NCBI RefSeq assembly: GCF_004346865.1
Contig: NZ_SMGR01000001.1
Location: forward strand, 1,178,001 to 1,242,000
DNA: 64,000 bases
Direction of reading: 5' to 3'
Source: Shimia isoporae
GTDB taxonomy: Bacteria > Pseudomonadota > Alphaproteobacteria > Rhodobacterales > Rhodobacteraceae
Notes under the pieces: generated by a model
Told to the model about the DNA's origin: nothing
Databases searched by the model: none
The model's input: only the letters and a program-made list of their open reading frames with translations
Position numbers and translations under genes: made by a program
In this document: one piece after another, positions 23,516 to 32,265 of the stretch
Layout of the letters: each line of letters opens with the position of its first letter
How positions within the stretch are numbered: position 1 is the stretch's first letter

Positions 23516-24850
23516 ATGCAGGTCACCGAGACGCTGAACGAAGGTCTGAAGCGCGGCTACAACATCGTTGTGACCGCAGCGGAGCTGGACGAGAAAGTAA
23601 ACGAAAAGCTGGTTGAAGCGCAGCCGGAAATCGAAATGAAAGGTTTCCGCAAAGGTAAAGTGCCGATGCCGCTTCTTCGCAAGCAGTTCGGCGAGCGTCT
23701 GCTGGGTGAAGCAATGCAGGAAGCCATCGACGGTGCGATGAACAAGCACTTCGAAGACTCCGGCGACCGCCCTGCGTTGCAGCCGAAAGTCGAAATGAAA
23801 AACGGCGAAGAATGGAAACCCGGTTCTGACGTCGAAGTGGATATGTCCTATGAAGCACTGCCGGAAATTCCGGAAGTTGACCTGAAGGGTATCAAGCTCG
23901 AGAAGCTGGTAGTGAAGGCCGATGACGCGGCTGTAGAAGAAGCACTTGGCAACCTCGCAGAGACAGCGCAGGACTTCAAAGCGCGTCGCAAAGGTTCCAA
24001 AGCGAAAGACGGCGATCAGGTTGTCATGGACTTCGTTGGCCGCATCGACGGTGAAGCATTTGACGGTGGCGCAGGCGAGGACTTCCCGCTGGTGCTGGGT
24101 TCCGGCCAGTTCATCCCCGGCTTTGAAGAGCAGCTGGTTGGCGTGAAAGCCGAAGAAGAGAAAGACGTAACCGTGTCTTTCCCCGATGATTATGGCGCCG
24201 AGAACCTTGCTGGCAAAGAAGCCGTGTTCTCTTGCACTATCAAAGAGGTGAAAGAGCCGGTTGCAGCAGAAATCAACGACGATCTGGCGCAAAAATTCGG
24301 TGCTGAGGACCTCGCTGGTCTCAAGACTCAGGTGTCCGAGCGTTTGGAAGCGGAATATGCGGGAGCGGCACGTGCCGTAACCAAGCGCGCGCTTCTGGAT
24401 GAACTCGACAAGTTGGTATCCTTCGACCTGCCGCCGTCTCTGGTAGAAGCGGAAGCGGGCCAGATTGCACACCAGTTGTGGCATGAAGAAAACCCTGAAG
24501 TCGAAGGTCACGACCACGACACCATCGAGCCGACTGACGAACACAACACGCTGGCAGAGCGCCGCGTGCGTCTGGGTCTGCTGTTGGCGGAACTTGGTCA
24601 AAAAGCAGAGGTTGAAGTGACCGACGCGGAAATGACACAGGCGATCATGAATCAGGCACGTCAGTACCCTGGTCAGGAACGTCAGTTCTTCGAGTTCGTG
24701 CAGCAGAACGCACAGATGCAGCAGCAACTGCGCGCGCCGATCTTTGAAGACAAAGTTGTGGACTATGTTCTCGAACTGGCAGAAGTCGCCGAGAAGGAAG
24801 TCGACAAAGACGCATTGCAGAAAGCGGTGGAATCTCTGGACGACGAATAA
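23516..24850 (+). CDS. tig: Trigger factor
   Basis: 444 residues starting at [20 protein letters not shown]. It is the ribosome-bound chaperone that meets nascent chains. The ribosome-binding loop [17 protein letters not shown] (about 43-59) is canonical. The FKBP-like prolyl isomerase domain is visible at about 150-240 ([20 protein letters not shown] and [17 protein letters not shown]), followed by the long helical arm domain and an acidic tail (KAVESLDDE). The start is fixed by the family N-terminus; longer frames upstream are not conserved sequence. Confidence 0.97.
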   Translation: MQVTETLNEGLKRGYNIVVTAAELDEKVNEKLVEAQPEIEMKGFRKGKVPMPLLRKQFGERLLGEAMQEAIDGAMNKHFEDSGDRPALQPKVEMKNGEEWKPGSDVEVDMSYEALPEIPEVDLKGIKLEKLVVKADDAAVEEALGNLAETAQDFKARRKGSKAKDGDQVVMDFVGRIDGEAFDGGAGEDFPLVLGSGQFIPGFEEQLVGVKAEEEKDVTVSFPDDYGAENLAGKEAVFSCTIKEVKEPVAAEINDDLAQKFGAEDLAGLKTQVSERLEAEYAGAARAVTKRALLDELDKLVSFDLPPSLVEAEAGQIAHQLWHEENPEVEGHDHDTIEPTDEHNTLAERRVRLGLLLAELGQKAEVEVTDAEMTQAIMNQARQYPGQERQFFEFVQQNAQMQQQLRAPIFEDKVVDYVLELAEVAEKEVDKDALQKAVESLDDE

Positions 24851-24876
24851 GTCTCCTACGCCGCAAAGAATTTGCG

Positions 24877-24908
24877 AAAGGCCGTCCCTGTCGGGGCGGC
24901 CTTTTTCC
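24877..24908 (+). terminator. Terminator after tig
   Basis: AAAGGCCGTCCC and GGGGCGGCCTTT form a stem with a four-base loop, followed by a T-run. Confidence 0.85.
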
Positions 24909-24991
24909 GTTTTGCCAAGTTGTTACGGTGCGTTCCGGTTGACGACCGGCACAAGGAACGCCGAGCCTGTGAAGAACAGGAGGAGAGCGAC

Positions 24992-25408
24992 ATGGGACAT
25001 AAGGCTTTTGACCGCGAGACGTTTGAGGCTTTTAAGGCGATGGATCGGGAGGGGCCTATCCATATGCTGAACTTGGTGAAGTTGCGTGCGAAAGCGGAGT
25101 ACGACGACGGACGAGAGATGAGTGGTAAGGAAGCCTATGCCGCATATGGCAAGGAAAGCGCCCCGGTGTTTCAGAGGCTTGGCGGCAAGATCGTGTGGCG
25201 CGGGGCACAGGAATTGGTGGTTATCGGGCCAAGTGAGGAAACATGGGACCTGTGTTTTATTGCCGAATACCCCAATCCGCAGGCCTTCGTCGACATGCTG
25301 GGCGATCCGGAATACCGAAAGGCGATGCCGCACCGTCAGGCAGCTGTGGAAGACAGCAGATTGATCAGGATGGCTCCGATCCCATTGGGCGGAAATTTTG
25401 GAGATTGA
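24992..25408 (+). CDS. DUF1330 family protein
   Basis: 138 residues from the ATG at 24992, which has a perfect AGGAGGAG site. A single ferredoxin-like dimeric alpha/beta-barrel domain: PIHMLNLVKLRAKAEYDDGR near the N-terminus, the YGKESAPVFQRLGGKIVWRG region, and FCIAEYPNPQAFVDML-type motifs (here CFIAEYPNP) followed by HRQAAVEDSRLI. The family has no established reaction. It stands alone between two terminators. Confidence 0.8.
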   Translation: MGHKAFDRETFEAFKAMDREGPIHMLNLVKLRAKAEYDDGREMSGKEAYAAYGKESAPVFQRLGGKIVWRGAQELVVIGPSEETWDLCFIAEYPNPQAFVDMLGDPEYRKAMPHRQAAVEDSRLIRMAPIPLGGNFGD

Positions 25409-25415
25409 AAGAGAC

Positions 25416-25448
25416 AAACCGGCGCCAATAAAGCACCGGTTTCGTTTT
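25416..25448. terminator. Bidirectional terminator
   Basis: AAACCGG (25416-25422) and CCGGTTT (25436-25442) lie between the convergent DUF1330 and HlyD-type genes, with T-rich sequence after the hairpin on the plus strand. Confidence 0.6.
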
Positions 25449-25463
25449 GCCAGTGAATCGGCC

Positions 25464-26696
25464 TCAGTGACCGCTGAGAACCAGTGTCTGGACCGGCATC
25501 AAAAGTGTCTGCAGTCGCAGGATGGCGGCGTGCACGAGGCCAACTGCGTCGACTGCGTGTAGAACCAGTTTTTGTGTTGACGACAGGTTGGGGTCGTCCA
25601 GTTTGTCATGGTTGTTGGTGTAGGCGTTTGCCACGCACTTTGAGCCGGGTGGGATCAATTCCGTCTGTTCGGGATAGAGTGGTTCCAGGATGGCAATGAT
25701 AGACCCAGGGCGTGGTGAGAGAGCTGGATCAATCAGTTGTTCCTGTGCACGGAACTGACCGGTTGGAATCACATCTTGAATTTGCGTGATGACCATCGGG
25801 TAAATCTTGAAGGGACGTGAGAAACAGGTGATCTCTGCGAGCATGCCTTCGTGAAGGACTGGGCCTGTCAGTTGTCCAAAGCCGGCCTGGAACCGGTTTT
25901 CGCCGGAATCCTTTGGTACAAGTACACCGGCTGGGCGCACAAACGGATTTACAATGTCTCCCTTGAACAAGCCAAACTGTTCAACGTGTCCGTCAACGCT
26001 CGCATATACCACCGTTTTTGAGATGGCGGTTTCGGCCTCTTTTAGGCGGGCTTCGGCGCTGGCGCGTTGGGCAGGCAGTTGGACGGCAATCTTGTCCTCT
26101 ACGGCCTTCAAACCGGCTTCTGAGGCTTCGACGGCGGCCTCTCTTTGGTCCATCAGGTTGATGAGCCGTTCCACTTCACGTTCCGAAACCGCGGAAGAGC
26201 CTCGTTCAAATAGCGTGTTGGTGCGTTCGAATTCGTCTTTGGTCTGCTCCAGCGCAGCTTCGGCCTGATCGACCCTGGCCTCAGCGCTATCGAGTTCGGA
26301 TGCGGCAACGGCGATTGCCGCATCGATTTCCAGAATGCTCGCACGGGCCGTGGCGGCCGCGGCTTCGGGCTTTTCAGCGTCGAGTTTGAAGAGGCGGTCT
26401 CCTGCTTTCACGAAATCACCGTTGCGCACATAGACTTCTTCAACGCGGCCAAGCGCTTCCGGCATAACTGTGATGGCGCGGAAGTAGTTGATCACGTTGG
26501 TCGTCGACGGGTGGTAGTAGAAAATTGCGGTGATCAGGCTGATCGTAAGGATCAGGCATGATGTGATGCCCCAGCGCAGTTCGTACCACATGGTGAAAAT
26601 GGTCAGCTCCTGTCCCCAGCGTTTGCCCTGTCGGTATCGACGGAACAGGAAGTCTGGCAGGATCGTGAGCAGCGAACAGAGGAAAAACTCAATCAT
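25464..26696 (-). CDS. HlyD-family membrane fusion protein (YibH/YiaV type), copy 1
   Basis: 410 residues. The N-terminus carries the unusual extension ILPDFLFRRYRQGKRWGQEL, then a membrane anchor (SCLILTISLITAIFYYH, about 49-66). After that come a split lipoyl-type hairpin (GRVEEVYVRNGDFVKAGDRL and YASVDGHVEQFGLFKGDIVN) and a coiled-coil between them (about 125-225). Such adaptors bridge inner-membrane pumps to the outer envelope, but no pump or TolC gene is adjacent. The ATG follows the stop of the small membrane protein by 3 bases. A paralogous pair lies at 52985-54572. Confidence 0.8.
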   Translation of the reverse strand: MIEFFLCSLLTILPDFLFRRYRQGKRWGQELTIFTMWYELRWGITSCLILTISLITAIFYYHPSTTNVINYFRAITVMPEALGRVEEVYVRNGDFVKAGDRLFKLDAEKPEAAAATARASILEIDAAIAVAASELDSAEARVDQAEAALEQTKDEFERTNTLFERGSSAVSEREVERLINLMDQREAAVEASEAGLKAVEDKIAVQLPAQRASAEARLKEAETAISKTVVYASVDGHVEQFGLFKGDIVNPFVRPAGVLVPKDSGENRFQAGFGQLTGPVLHEGMLAEITCFSRPFKIYPMVITQIQDVIPTGQFRAQEQLIDPALSPRPGSIIAILEPLYPEQTELIPPGSKCVANAYTNNHDKLDDPNLSSTQKLVLHAVDAVGLVHAAILRLQTLLMPVQTLVLSGH

Positions 26697-26699
26697 GTG

Positions 26700-27179
26700 T
26701 TAGCCCTCCTTGGTCGGTGCTTCAGAAGATTCAGCGTATTTGGGCGCTGCCTCAGTCTGTGTCGCAGCGGCTTCCGGCGCTTCGTGATGGGGATAGTTTG
26801 TCTGCATCTCGAAGGGGGGCTCGGTTGAGCCCGTGGCGCGGTCAAGGGCATTTGAAATGCGTTGCAACGGCGTAAGGAAGTCCGGCAGGTTGATCGCCGC
26901 GAGAAGCAACGCCAAGATCCAGAACGCATTGTTGTGGGTGAAGAGCGCGAGCAGGGCCAGAATGCTGATGATCTGAATTTGGGTGCTGCCGACGCCGTGT
27001 GCCATCTGCTCGGGCAGGGCGTGCATGGTCAGGTAAAAGACACCGGCCCCGAGGACAAGCAGGACCACCAAGACGGCCATGGCCATAAGAAACGGGTCCG
27101 ATCCGTCTGCATTCGGCATCCAGGACGGGATGAAATGCGGGGCCATCGGGTGAAGTGTGGCATCGCTGGACGTGGCCAT
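26700..27179 (-). CDS. Small membrane protein (DUF3302-like), HlyD partner, copy 1
   Basis: 159 residues. Two or three membrane segments: FLMAMAVLVVLLVLGAGVFY (about 30-50), then IQIISILALLALFTHNNAFW and ILALLLAAINLPDF. The tail (about 110-159) is polar and Glu/Ala-rich. The central block and its pairing with a YibH-like adaptor resemble the DUF3302/YibH and YiaW/YiaV pairs of enterobacteria. It is the first gene of a two-gene operon; the paralogue at 52985 shares the LFT-x-NNAFWI motif but lacks the long tail. Confidence 0.7.
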   Translation of the reverse strand: MATSSDATLHPMAPHFIPSWMPNADGSDPFLMAMAVLVVLLVLGAGVFYLTMHALPEQMAHGVGSTQIQIISILALLALFTHNNAFWILALLLAAINLPDFLTPLQRISNALDRATGSTEPPFEMQTNYPHHEAPEAAATQTEAAPKYAESSEAPTKEG

Positions 27180-27279
27180 TTAGGACTCCGGTTATGTTGC
27201 ACTGAAGCCAGTCTAAGAATAAGCCTCTGTTGCCACAAGGTTTTTGCAGAAAGCGGGCGGCTGCCTGCCTGTCATTGTC

Positions 27280-27744
27280 CTAGGGGGCGAGGCCGGTTTC
27301 CTTGAGCAGACCTGCGCGCTTGGCTTCTGGATAGTATCCCTTGGCGTAAAGGAACACCGCCCGATCGTAGTTGCCCTCGGCCACAAGAAGTGCGCCGCGG
27401 AGATATTTTACGGCGTAGGTCAGATTGGTTTCGGCATCGAGTAGACCCGCGCGGTCGCCGGAATAGCCCATGCCGCGGGCAGTTGGTAACTGGATTTGCA
27501 TCAGGCCGATGTTGGGGCCGTTGGTTGCCCAAGGACGGTGGGTGCTTTCCCGGATTATCACCCTATGCACAAGGTCACGGGGGACTTCGTAGTGGTCGGC
27601 CCACTTGTTGATGAGGGCGCGAAGTTCCGGCGTTTCGTTGGGGTAAAGCGGTGGGTCAAAGGAGGCCGGTTCCGGAGTGCCGCAAGCAGCGATGGGCAGG
27701 GCGCCCAAAATAACAATGAAACGTCGGCGGGACAGGCTGGGCAT
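27280..27744 (-). CDS. Lytic transglycosylase lipoprotein
   Basis: 154 residues from the ATG at 27744 (AAAGGA upstream). Signal with RRRFIVILGALPIAACG puts the lipidated Cys at about 20. The SLT-type domain shows the catalytic Glu in VIIRESTHRPWATN, the LMQIQLPTARGMGY block and the NLTYAVKYLRGAL helix. It cleaves peptidoglycan with formation of anhydromuramic ends, anchored in the outer membrane. Short for the family, consisting essentially of the catalytic domain only. Convergent with nothing; it lies downstream of rplI on the same strand. Confidence 0.85.
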   Translation of the reverse strand: MPSLSRRRFIVILGALPIAACGTPEPASFDPPLYPNETPELRALINKWADHYEVPRDLVHRVIIRESTHRPWATNGPNIGLMQIQLPTARGMGYSGDRAGLLDAETNLTYAVKYLRGALLVAEGNYDRAVFLYAKGYYPEAKRAGLLKETGLAP

Positions 27745-27799
27745 AAGGATTCCTTTGAGAGGGTGCGTCATCCAAGTTTGGCCGAACCTGCACAAAAGA

Positions 27800-27831
27800 A
27801 AAGGCCGCGTCCCAATTAAGGGGCGCGGCCT
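27800..27831 (-). terminator. Terminator of the rpsF-rpsR-rplI operon
   Basis: AGGCCGCG and CGCGGCCT form the stem, with TTTTCTTTT following on the minus strand. Confidence 0.8.
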
Positions 27832-27856
27832 GCGATTTTTTGCTGAGAGGAAGAGT

Positions 27857-28483
27857 TTACTTCTCTTCTTCTTCCGCAGGTGCTTCTTCTGCAGGAGCGT
27901 CTTCGACGAGCTCGTCGTCGTCGGACGCGGCAGCACCGATATCGTCAAACAATTCTGCGATTTCGAATTCTGCTTCCGCTTCTGCTTCTGCGGCCAGTTC
28001 CTGAATGGACTTGCCGGACGCTTGCAGTTCTGCTTCCTCTTCGGAGCGGGCAACATTGAGGTGGATTGTTACGTCCACTTCAGGGTGCAGCAGAACGTGA
28101 ACAGCATGCAGGCCCAGATCTTTGATCGGCTTGGCCAGAACAATCTGTTTCTTGTCCACAGTGAAACCTGCTTCGGTTGCTGCTTCTGCCGCGTCACGCG
28201 GAGTAACAGAGCCGTAGAGAGCGCCAGCATCGGAGGCGGAGCGAATCACGATGAACTGTTCGCCATCGAGTTTCTCTGCCAGTGCTTCGGCTTCTTTTTT
28301 GGTTTCGAGGTTGCGTGCTTCAAGCTGAGCTTTTTGCGCTTCGAAAGATGCCACATTGGCGTCGGAAGCGGTCAGAGCTTTGCCCTGCGGCAGCAGGAAG
28401 TTGCGTGCGTAGCCGGGTTTTACGTCAACGACGTCACCCATTTGGCCGAGCTTGGCAACACGTTCGAGAAGGATAACTTGCAT
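27857..28483 (-). CDS. rplI: 50S ribosomal protein L9 with acidic extension
   Basis: 208 residues; the typical L9 is about 150. The N-terminal domain ([20 protein letters not shown], then [15 protein letters not shown]) and the C-terminal RNA-binding domain (about 75-150) are normal. Beyond about residue 148 there is an extra tail rich in Glu, Asp and Ala (for example [20 protein letters not shown]). Similar acidic tails are known in some alphaproteobacterial L9. Last gene of the rpsF-rpsR-rplI operon. Confidence 0.97.
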   Translation of the reverse strand: MQVILLERVAKLGQMGDVVDVKPGYARNFLLPQGKALTASDANVASFEAQKAQLEARNLETKKEAEALAEKLDGEQFIVIRSASDAGALYGSVTPRDAAEAATEAGFTVDKKQIVLAKPIKDLGLHAVHVLLHPEVDVTIHLNVARSEEEAELQASGKSIQELAAEAEAEAEFEIAELFDDIGAAASDDDELVEDAPAEEAPAEEEEK

Positions 28484-28496
28484 CTGTCAGGTCTCC

Positions 28497-28724
28497 TTAC
28501 TTCACAGCGTAGGGCAGCAGGGCGAGGAAACGGGCGCGCTTGATGGCACGAGCCAGTTCACGCTGTTTCTTGGCCGAAACTGCGGTGATGCGCGAAGGCA
28601 CGATCTTGCCACGCTCAGAGATGTAGCGTTGCAGCAGCTTGGTGTCTTTGTAGTCGATCTTCGGCGCGTTGTCGCCCGAGAAGGGGCATACTTTACGACG
28701 GCGGAAAAACGGTTTTGCAGCCAT
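28497..28724 (-). CDS. rpsR: 30S ribosomal protein S18
   Basis: 75 residues. [20 protein letters not shown] and the RNA-binding helices [19 protein letters not shown], then [13 protein letters not shown], are typical. Binds with S6 to the platform of the small subunit. The Cys of RKVCPF suggests the zinc-type variant is reduced to one Cys. Lies between rpsF and rplI. Confidence 0.98.
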
Positions 28725-28749
28725 GACTTAGTGTCCTTTCTTCAAGCGA

Positions 28750-29106
28750 TCAGGAGCGGCGTTCGCGGCGGTCGCCACGTTCGTCACGTTTCTGCATCTG
28801 GACCGAAGGGCCCTCGGCGTGATCGTCGACCTTGATGGTCAGAACGCGCATCACGTCGTCGTGCAGGCGCATCAGGCGTTCCATTTCCTGAACGGCCGGC
28901 GCGGGTGCGTCAGTTTTCAGGAAGGCGTAGTGGCCCTTGCGGTTTTTGTTGATCTTGTAGGCCATCGTTTTGACGCCCCAGTATTCGGAGTCGATAACGG
29001 AACCGCCATTATCGGTCAGAACGGTGCTGAAGTGTTCAACGAGGCTCTCTGCTTGCGCGTTGGACAGGTCCTGGCGCGAGATGAAAACATGCTCATACAG
29101 CGGCAT
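28750..29106 (-). CDS. rpsF: 30S ribosomal protein S6
   Basis: 118 residues from MPLYEHVFISRQDLSNAQAE; a longer frame to 29121 is unlikely. S6 pairs with S18. The MAYKINKNRKGHYAFLKTDA core is clear, and the C-terminus is an Arg/Asp/Glu-rich tail (QKRDERGDRRERRS). First gene of the operon. The 285 bases upstream (29107-29391) must hold the operon promoter and show no gene. Confidence 0.97.
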   Translation of the reverse strand: MPLYEHVFISRQDLSNAQAESLVEHFSTVLTDNGGSVIDSEYWGVKTMAYKINKNRKGHYAFLKTDAPAPAVQEMERLMRLHDDVMRVLTIKVDDHAEGPSVQMQKRDERGDRRERRS

Positions 29107-29391
29107 GTGCTCTCCATTCATTTACAGGCGCATTTCAAAGAGCGGGGCAATCGTGTCCTTCGCACCCCACCCACGAGAGACTGCGCGGTTCAGATATTTG
29201 CGAAGGAGCGCGACGTATAGCGGAAACTGGCGCAAGTGCAACCCATTACCTCCCTTGTTTTCCAGGGGCGTGGGCATGTCGCGGTTTTATCGTTTTGGCA
29301 CGGTGATTTCCAGAACGTGCCCCAATCTCGCCCGATTTCCTAACCAGTGTGTTTGCAAAGCGGTATCCCAGTAGAAGCGGGAGTTCAAAAA

Positions 29392-29886
29392 ATGATAGCT
29401 CTGTCCAATTTCATGGAAGAAGCCCGGTCGCGGGTCGCGACTGTAGAAGGCAAGGCACAGCCATTTGGTGTGCGCGCGGCCTCGGTGTTTTTCGGGTTCA
29501 CCTTTATTTGGGCCGGCGTCGGCCTTTGGTTGGTGCCCGGTTTGGACATGACACCTTACGTTCTTCTGGCCAAAATGGGCTTGTCGATCCTGATGGTGAC
29601 TGCCGGTGTCGGCATGACGCAGATCGCCACTGAGAAACCGCGCAAGGAATTGCATTTTGACGCGCGTAATCGCCAGTTGCTTGTTCTTGAAAGCCTGCCG
29701 CGCGAACGCATGCATGTCACTCAGACTATCAACTATGAAGACATCGCGCGTGTCGACATCACCGACAGGAAGCTTGAAGTGAGCGGAGAGTGCGGCAAGA
29801 CGCTGGTGTCGTTGCAGTTGGACGGAGAGCACGCACGGCTCGATGCCGTGGCGCAGTTGCGCAGTCAGGCAATCTTTCCGATGTGA
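29392..29886 (+). CDS. Membrane protein of unknown function
   Basis: 164 residues from the ATG at 29392, behind GGGAG; earlier starts are possible. Two membrane segments (AASVFFGFTFIWAGVGLWLV and KMGLSILMVTAGVGMTQIA), then a soluble PH-like domain of about 75 residues beginning KELHFDARNRQLLVLE. No named family. It has its own terminator and stands alone, divergent from the ribosomal operon. Confidence 0.6.
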   Translation: MIALSNFMEEARSRVATVEGKAQPFGVRAASVFFGFTFIWAGVGLWLVPGLDMTPYVLLAKMGLSILMVTAGVGMTQIATEKPRKELHFDARNRQLLVLESLPRERMHVTQTINYEDIARVDITDRKLEVSGECGKTLVSLQLDGEHARLDAVAQLRSQAIFPM

Positions 29887-29915
29887 CGTGCCATTGAACA
29901 TCATAAAGTCGCTGG

Positions 29916-29945
29916 AAAGGTCCGCATTGTGCGGGCCTTTTTTCT
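29916..29945 (+). terminator. Terminator after the membrane protein gene
   Basis: AAAGGTCCGCA and TGCGGGCCTTT pair (with one G-T pair), followed by a run of T. Confidence 0.75.
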
Positions 29946-30064
29946 TGGCGTTTGATTGTGTGCATGATCGCACATAAGTTGTTTTTTTGCTTGGAGTTGA
30001 GGAATTTCGCAGGGTGCGCAATTTGAACTCATCACAATTCAAATCCACGTCTTGGAGACTAAGA

Positions 30065-30637
30065 ATGAAACGCACCCTTTTGGCCGCTGGCCTCGCACTT
30101 GCTGCAACTACTGCCGTCGCAGCGCCTGAAAAATACATCCTTGATGCGTCCCACAGCCAAGTTCTCTTTTCCTACAACCACCTCGGCTACTCCACGACTT
30201 GGGGCATGTTCTCGGGGTTTGAGGGTGAGATCATGTTTGATCAGGAAGACCCTGCTGCCAGCTCTGTAAACGTGTCCATGCCGCTGATGTCCATGTTCAC
30301 CGGTTGGGAGGAGCGTGAGGCGCATTTGATGAGCGATGATTTCTTTGGTGCTGCTGAAGGCGAGCTCGTGACTTTTGTCTCCACCGGCATCGAAGTCACA
30401 GGCGAGCAAACTGCCTTGATTACTGGCGACCTCACTATGAATGGTGTCACCAAATCTGTTGTGCTGGACGCGCAATTGAATGCTGCTGGGGAGCATCCTA
30501 TGGCGAAGAAGCCATGGGCCGGGTTCAATGCAACAACAACTGTGAAGCGTACAGACTTTGAAGTCGGTGCCTTTGCACCTTTCGTAGGCGACGAAGTTCA
30601 GGTTCAGATTTCGCTGGAAGCAATGAAAGCCGAATAA
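30065..30637 (+). CDS. YceI-family periplasmic protein
   Basis: 190 residues from MKRTLLAAGLALAATTAVAA, a signal peptide. The mature lipocalin-like barrel starts APEKYILDASHSQVLFSYNH and shows the family landmarks GMFSGFEGEIMFD, DFFGAAEGELVTFVST and DLTMNGVTKSVVLDA. YceI proteins bind polyisoprenoid or amphiphilic compounds in the periplasm. Close by on the other strand (31045-32265) is a second YceI domain fused to cytochrome b561, so the two probably work on related compounds. Confidence 0.88.
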   Translation: MKRTLLAAGLALAATTAVAAPEKYILDASHSQVLFSYNHLGYSTTWGMFSGFEGEIMFDQEDPAASSVNVSMPLMSMFTGWEEREAHLMSDDFFGAAEGELVTFVSTGIEVTGEQTALITGDLTMNGVTKSVVLDAQLNAAGEHPMAKKPWAGFNATTTVKRTDFEVGAFAPFVGDEVQVQISLEAMKAE

Positions 30638-30657
30638 AGACAGATCCCATGATCTTT

Positions 30658-30688
30658 GAAAGGCCGCCCAGTGAGGGCGGCCTTTTTT
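30658..30688. terminator. Terminator after yceI-type gene
   Basis: A perfect 11-base stem AAAGGCCGCCC/GGGCGGCCTTT with a five-base loop, then TTT. May serve both the plus-strand gene and the convergent small gene ending at 30696. Confidence 0.85.
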
Positions 30689-30695
30689 GTTTTCT

Positions 30696-30908
30696 TTATT
30701 TGTTGTCGGTGGACTTGCTGAGGATAGCGATGTCGAGCGTGTCGTTGTTAATATCAATAAGCCCTTCGACCTCGATATTCGGTGAAGTGTTGTCGGTAAG
30801 GACGTCAATTACCTGATCCTCAAGGCCGCCATCGACGAAGTAGGTGTAAAATGCCTGAGCAACTTCGTCCGACCCGTCGCCTACAAATGTAATCGTCACT
30901 GCGCGCAT
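30696..30908 (-). CDS. Small acidic protein of unknown function
   Basis: 70 residues starting MRAVTITFVGDGSDEVAQAF with a CAGGAG ribosome site. Acidic (many Asp and Glu), predicted alpha/beta, ending ILSKSTDNK. No family recognised. It is convergent with the yceI-type gene and lies downstream of the b561-YceI gene. Confidence 0.5.
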   Translation of the reverse strand: MRAVTITFVGDGSDEVAQAFYTYFVDGGLEDQVIDVLTDNTSPNIEVEGLIDINNDTLDIAILSKSTDNK

Positions 30909-30999
30909 GTTTGAAAACTCCTGAAAAAAAATAATCAGAGCCGAGCGGCTCTGGAAGAGCGGAGCACAAGCGCTTCAGCAAGTAAATTGAGGAAGTCCA

Positions 31000-31036
31000 G
31001 ACACGAAGACCGACCAGGGAGGGCGGTCTTCGTGTC
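31000..31036. terminator. Long hairpin downstream of the b561-YceI gene
   Basis: A perfect 13-base stem GACACGAAGACCG/CGGTCTTCGTGTC encloses 11 bases. A T-run follows only on the plus strand, yet the gene ending here is on the minus strand, so it may act as an attenuator or mRNA-stabilising hairpin rather than a plain terminator. Confidence 0.6.
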
Positions 31037-31044
31037 TTTTGTGA

Positions 31045-32265
31045 TCAGTTGAGCAGGTTGTCGTTGGACGCGCCGCGATTTGCTGTGAGAGCAATGCTCA
31101 CGGTGACTGAAAATCCAAGAGAGCTTTCATCGGTCATGCTGTCTCCGACGTGGAACGCGCGCCGGTCGAGGACAAGTTCACCTGACATTGTGGCTTTGTC
31201 GCCGGCGATTTCGAGATCAAATGGCAAGTCGAGCGGAACGCTTTGCCCATTCAGGGTGAGATTGCCTTTCGCCACGTACGACGTCTCCAGAGTACTGATT
31301 GCTGCGGTGAATTCCGCGGTCGGGTGTGCCATTGCATTGAGATAGTCGGGGCCGAGCGCCTGATCGGTGACGGACCCGAGGGTCAGCGAGTCGACGGCGA
31401 TCTGGACAGTTACCGATCCCAAGTCGTCTGATGCTCGCGCTTCGTCAAAATCGATGTCTGCTGTCCAGTTGCCGAACCTGCCTGAAACTTCGCTGCCGAA
31501 CTGAGAGACGGTGATTCCAAGAGTTCCGCTTTCAACTGCCCAACCGGATTGTACTTCGGCAAGCTCAATGCCTGAAGATTGCGGGACCGTTTCTTGTTGG
31601 GGTCCGTAGACGCCAAAAGCGAACACGAGGACCCACACTGCAAAGGCTGCTGTCGCCGGTTTTACATGACCTGGTTGCGCGCTTGGCGGGCGTTTCGAGG
31701 GGTGGCTACCTGGAAGCATACGCGCGAGCGTGTCGTCCTTGTCGATGATCGCATGTTTCAACGCGCCACCGATGTGAGCCAAAAGCGTAAGAACGAGAAC
31801 GATCATAAAGCTATAGTGCAGGGCGCCCAGAGTGGATGCGAGGTCCGGGTCTTTCGGTACAAACGGCAGGGACTGGCCAAAAGGCCACCATATCGGGGCG
31901 AAGCCTGTTGTCGAGGCATGGTGCATCCACCCTGTGAGCGGTACCAGCACCATGGCTCCATAAAGCAACCAGTGAGCGGTTTCTGCTGCGAGGGATTCGA
32001 CCCTGTGGTTGCCGTTCAGCAATTTTGGACGAGGCTGGGTAAAGGCCCATAGTATGCGGAGAACTGCGGTGAAAAAGGCCGCTAGTCCCACAGTTTTGTG
32101 CAGAGAGAAGAGCGTTGCCTTGAATGCAAGCTGTTCTGCGTTTTCATAGGCCGCGTTATGCGCGATGAAGCCAAGGGCAAGAGCGGACAGGATGAACAAG
32201 GCCGTGAGCCAGTGAAAGGTTTTGGCAACGCTGCCATAGGTTTGATGTGTGTTTGTGCGTGACAT
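31045..32265 (-). CDS. Cytochrome b561-YceI fusion protein
   Basis: 406 residues from MSRTNTHQTYGSVAKTFHWL. The N-terminal half is a four-helix cytochrome b561 domain with haem histidines in AKTFHWLTALF, FSLHKTVGLAA, WLLYGAMVLVPLTGWMHHA and LGALHYSFMIV, then LAHIGGALKHAIID. After a linker and a fifth hydrophobic segment (AAFAVWVLVFAFGVYG), the C-terminal half is a YceI lipocalin-like domain (about 240-400; GRFGNWTADIDFDEARASDD, GNLTLNGQSVPLDLPF). The fusion ties membrane electron transfer to a lipid- or quinone-binding barrel in the periplasm. Confidence 0.88.
   Translation of the reverse strand: MSRTNTHQTYGSVAKTFHWLTALFILSALALGFIAHNAAYENAEQLAFKATLFSLHKTVGLAAFFTAVLRILWAFTQPRPKLLNGNHRVESLAAETAHWLLYGAMVLVPLTGWMHHASTTGFAPIWWPFGQSLPFVPKDPDLASTLGALHYSFMIVLVLTLLAHIGGALKHAIIDKDDTLARMLPGSHPSKRPPSAQPGHVKPATAAFAVWVLVFAFGVYGPQQETVPQSSGIELAEVQSGWAVESGTLGITVSQFGSEVSGRFGNWTADIDFDEARASDDLGSVTVQIAVDSLTLGSVTDQALGPDYLNAMAHPTAEFTAAISTLETSYVAKGNLTLNGQSVPLDLPFDLEIAGDKATMSGELVLDRRAFHVGDSMTDESSLGFSVTVSIALTANRGASNDNLLN

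Noticed and set aside
23501-24727. A 408-codon minus-strand frame opposite tig
   Set aside because: Phe/His/Leu-rich antisense translation of a high-GC gene; no family similarity.
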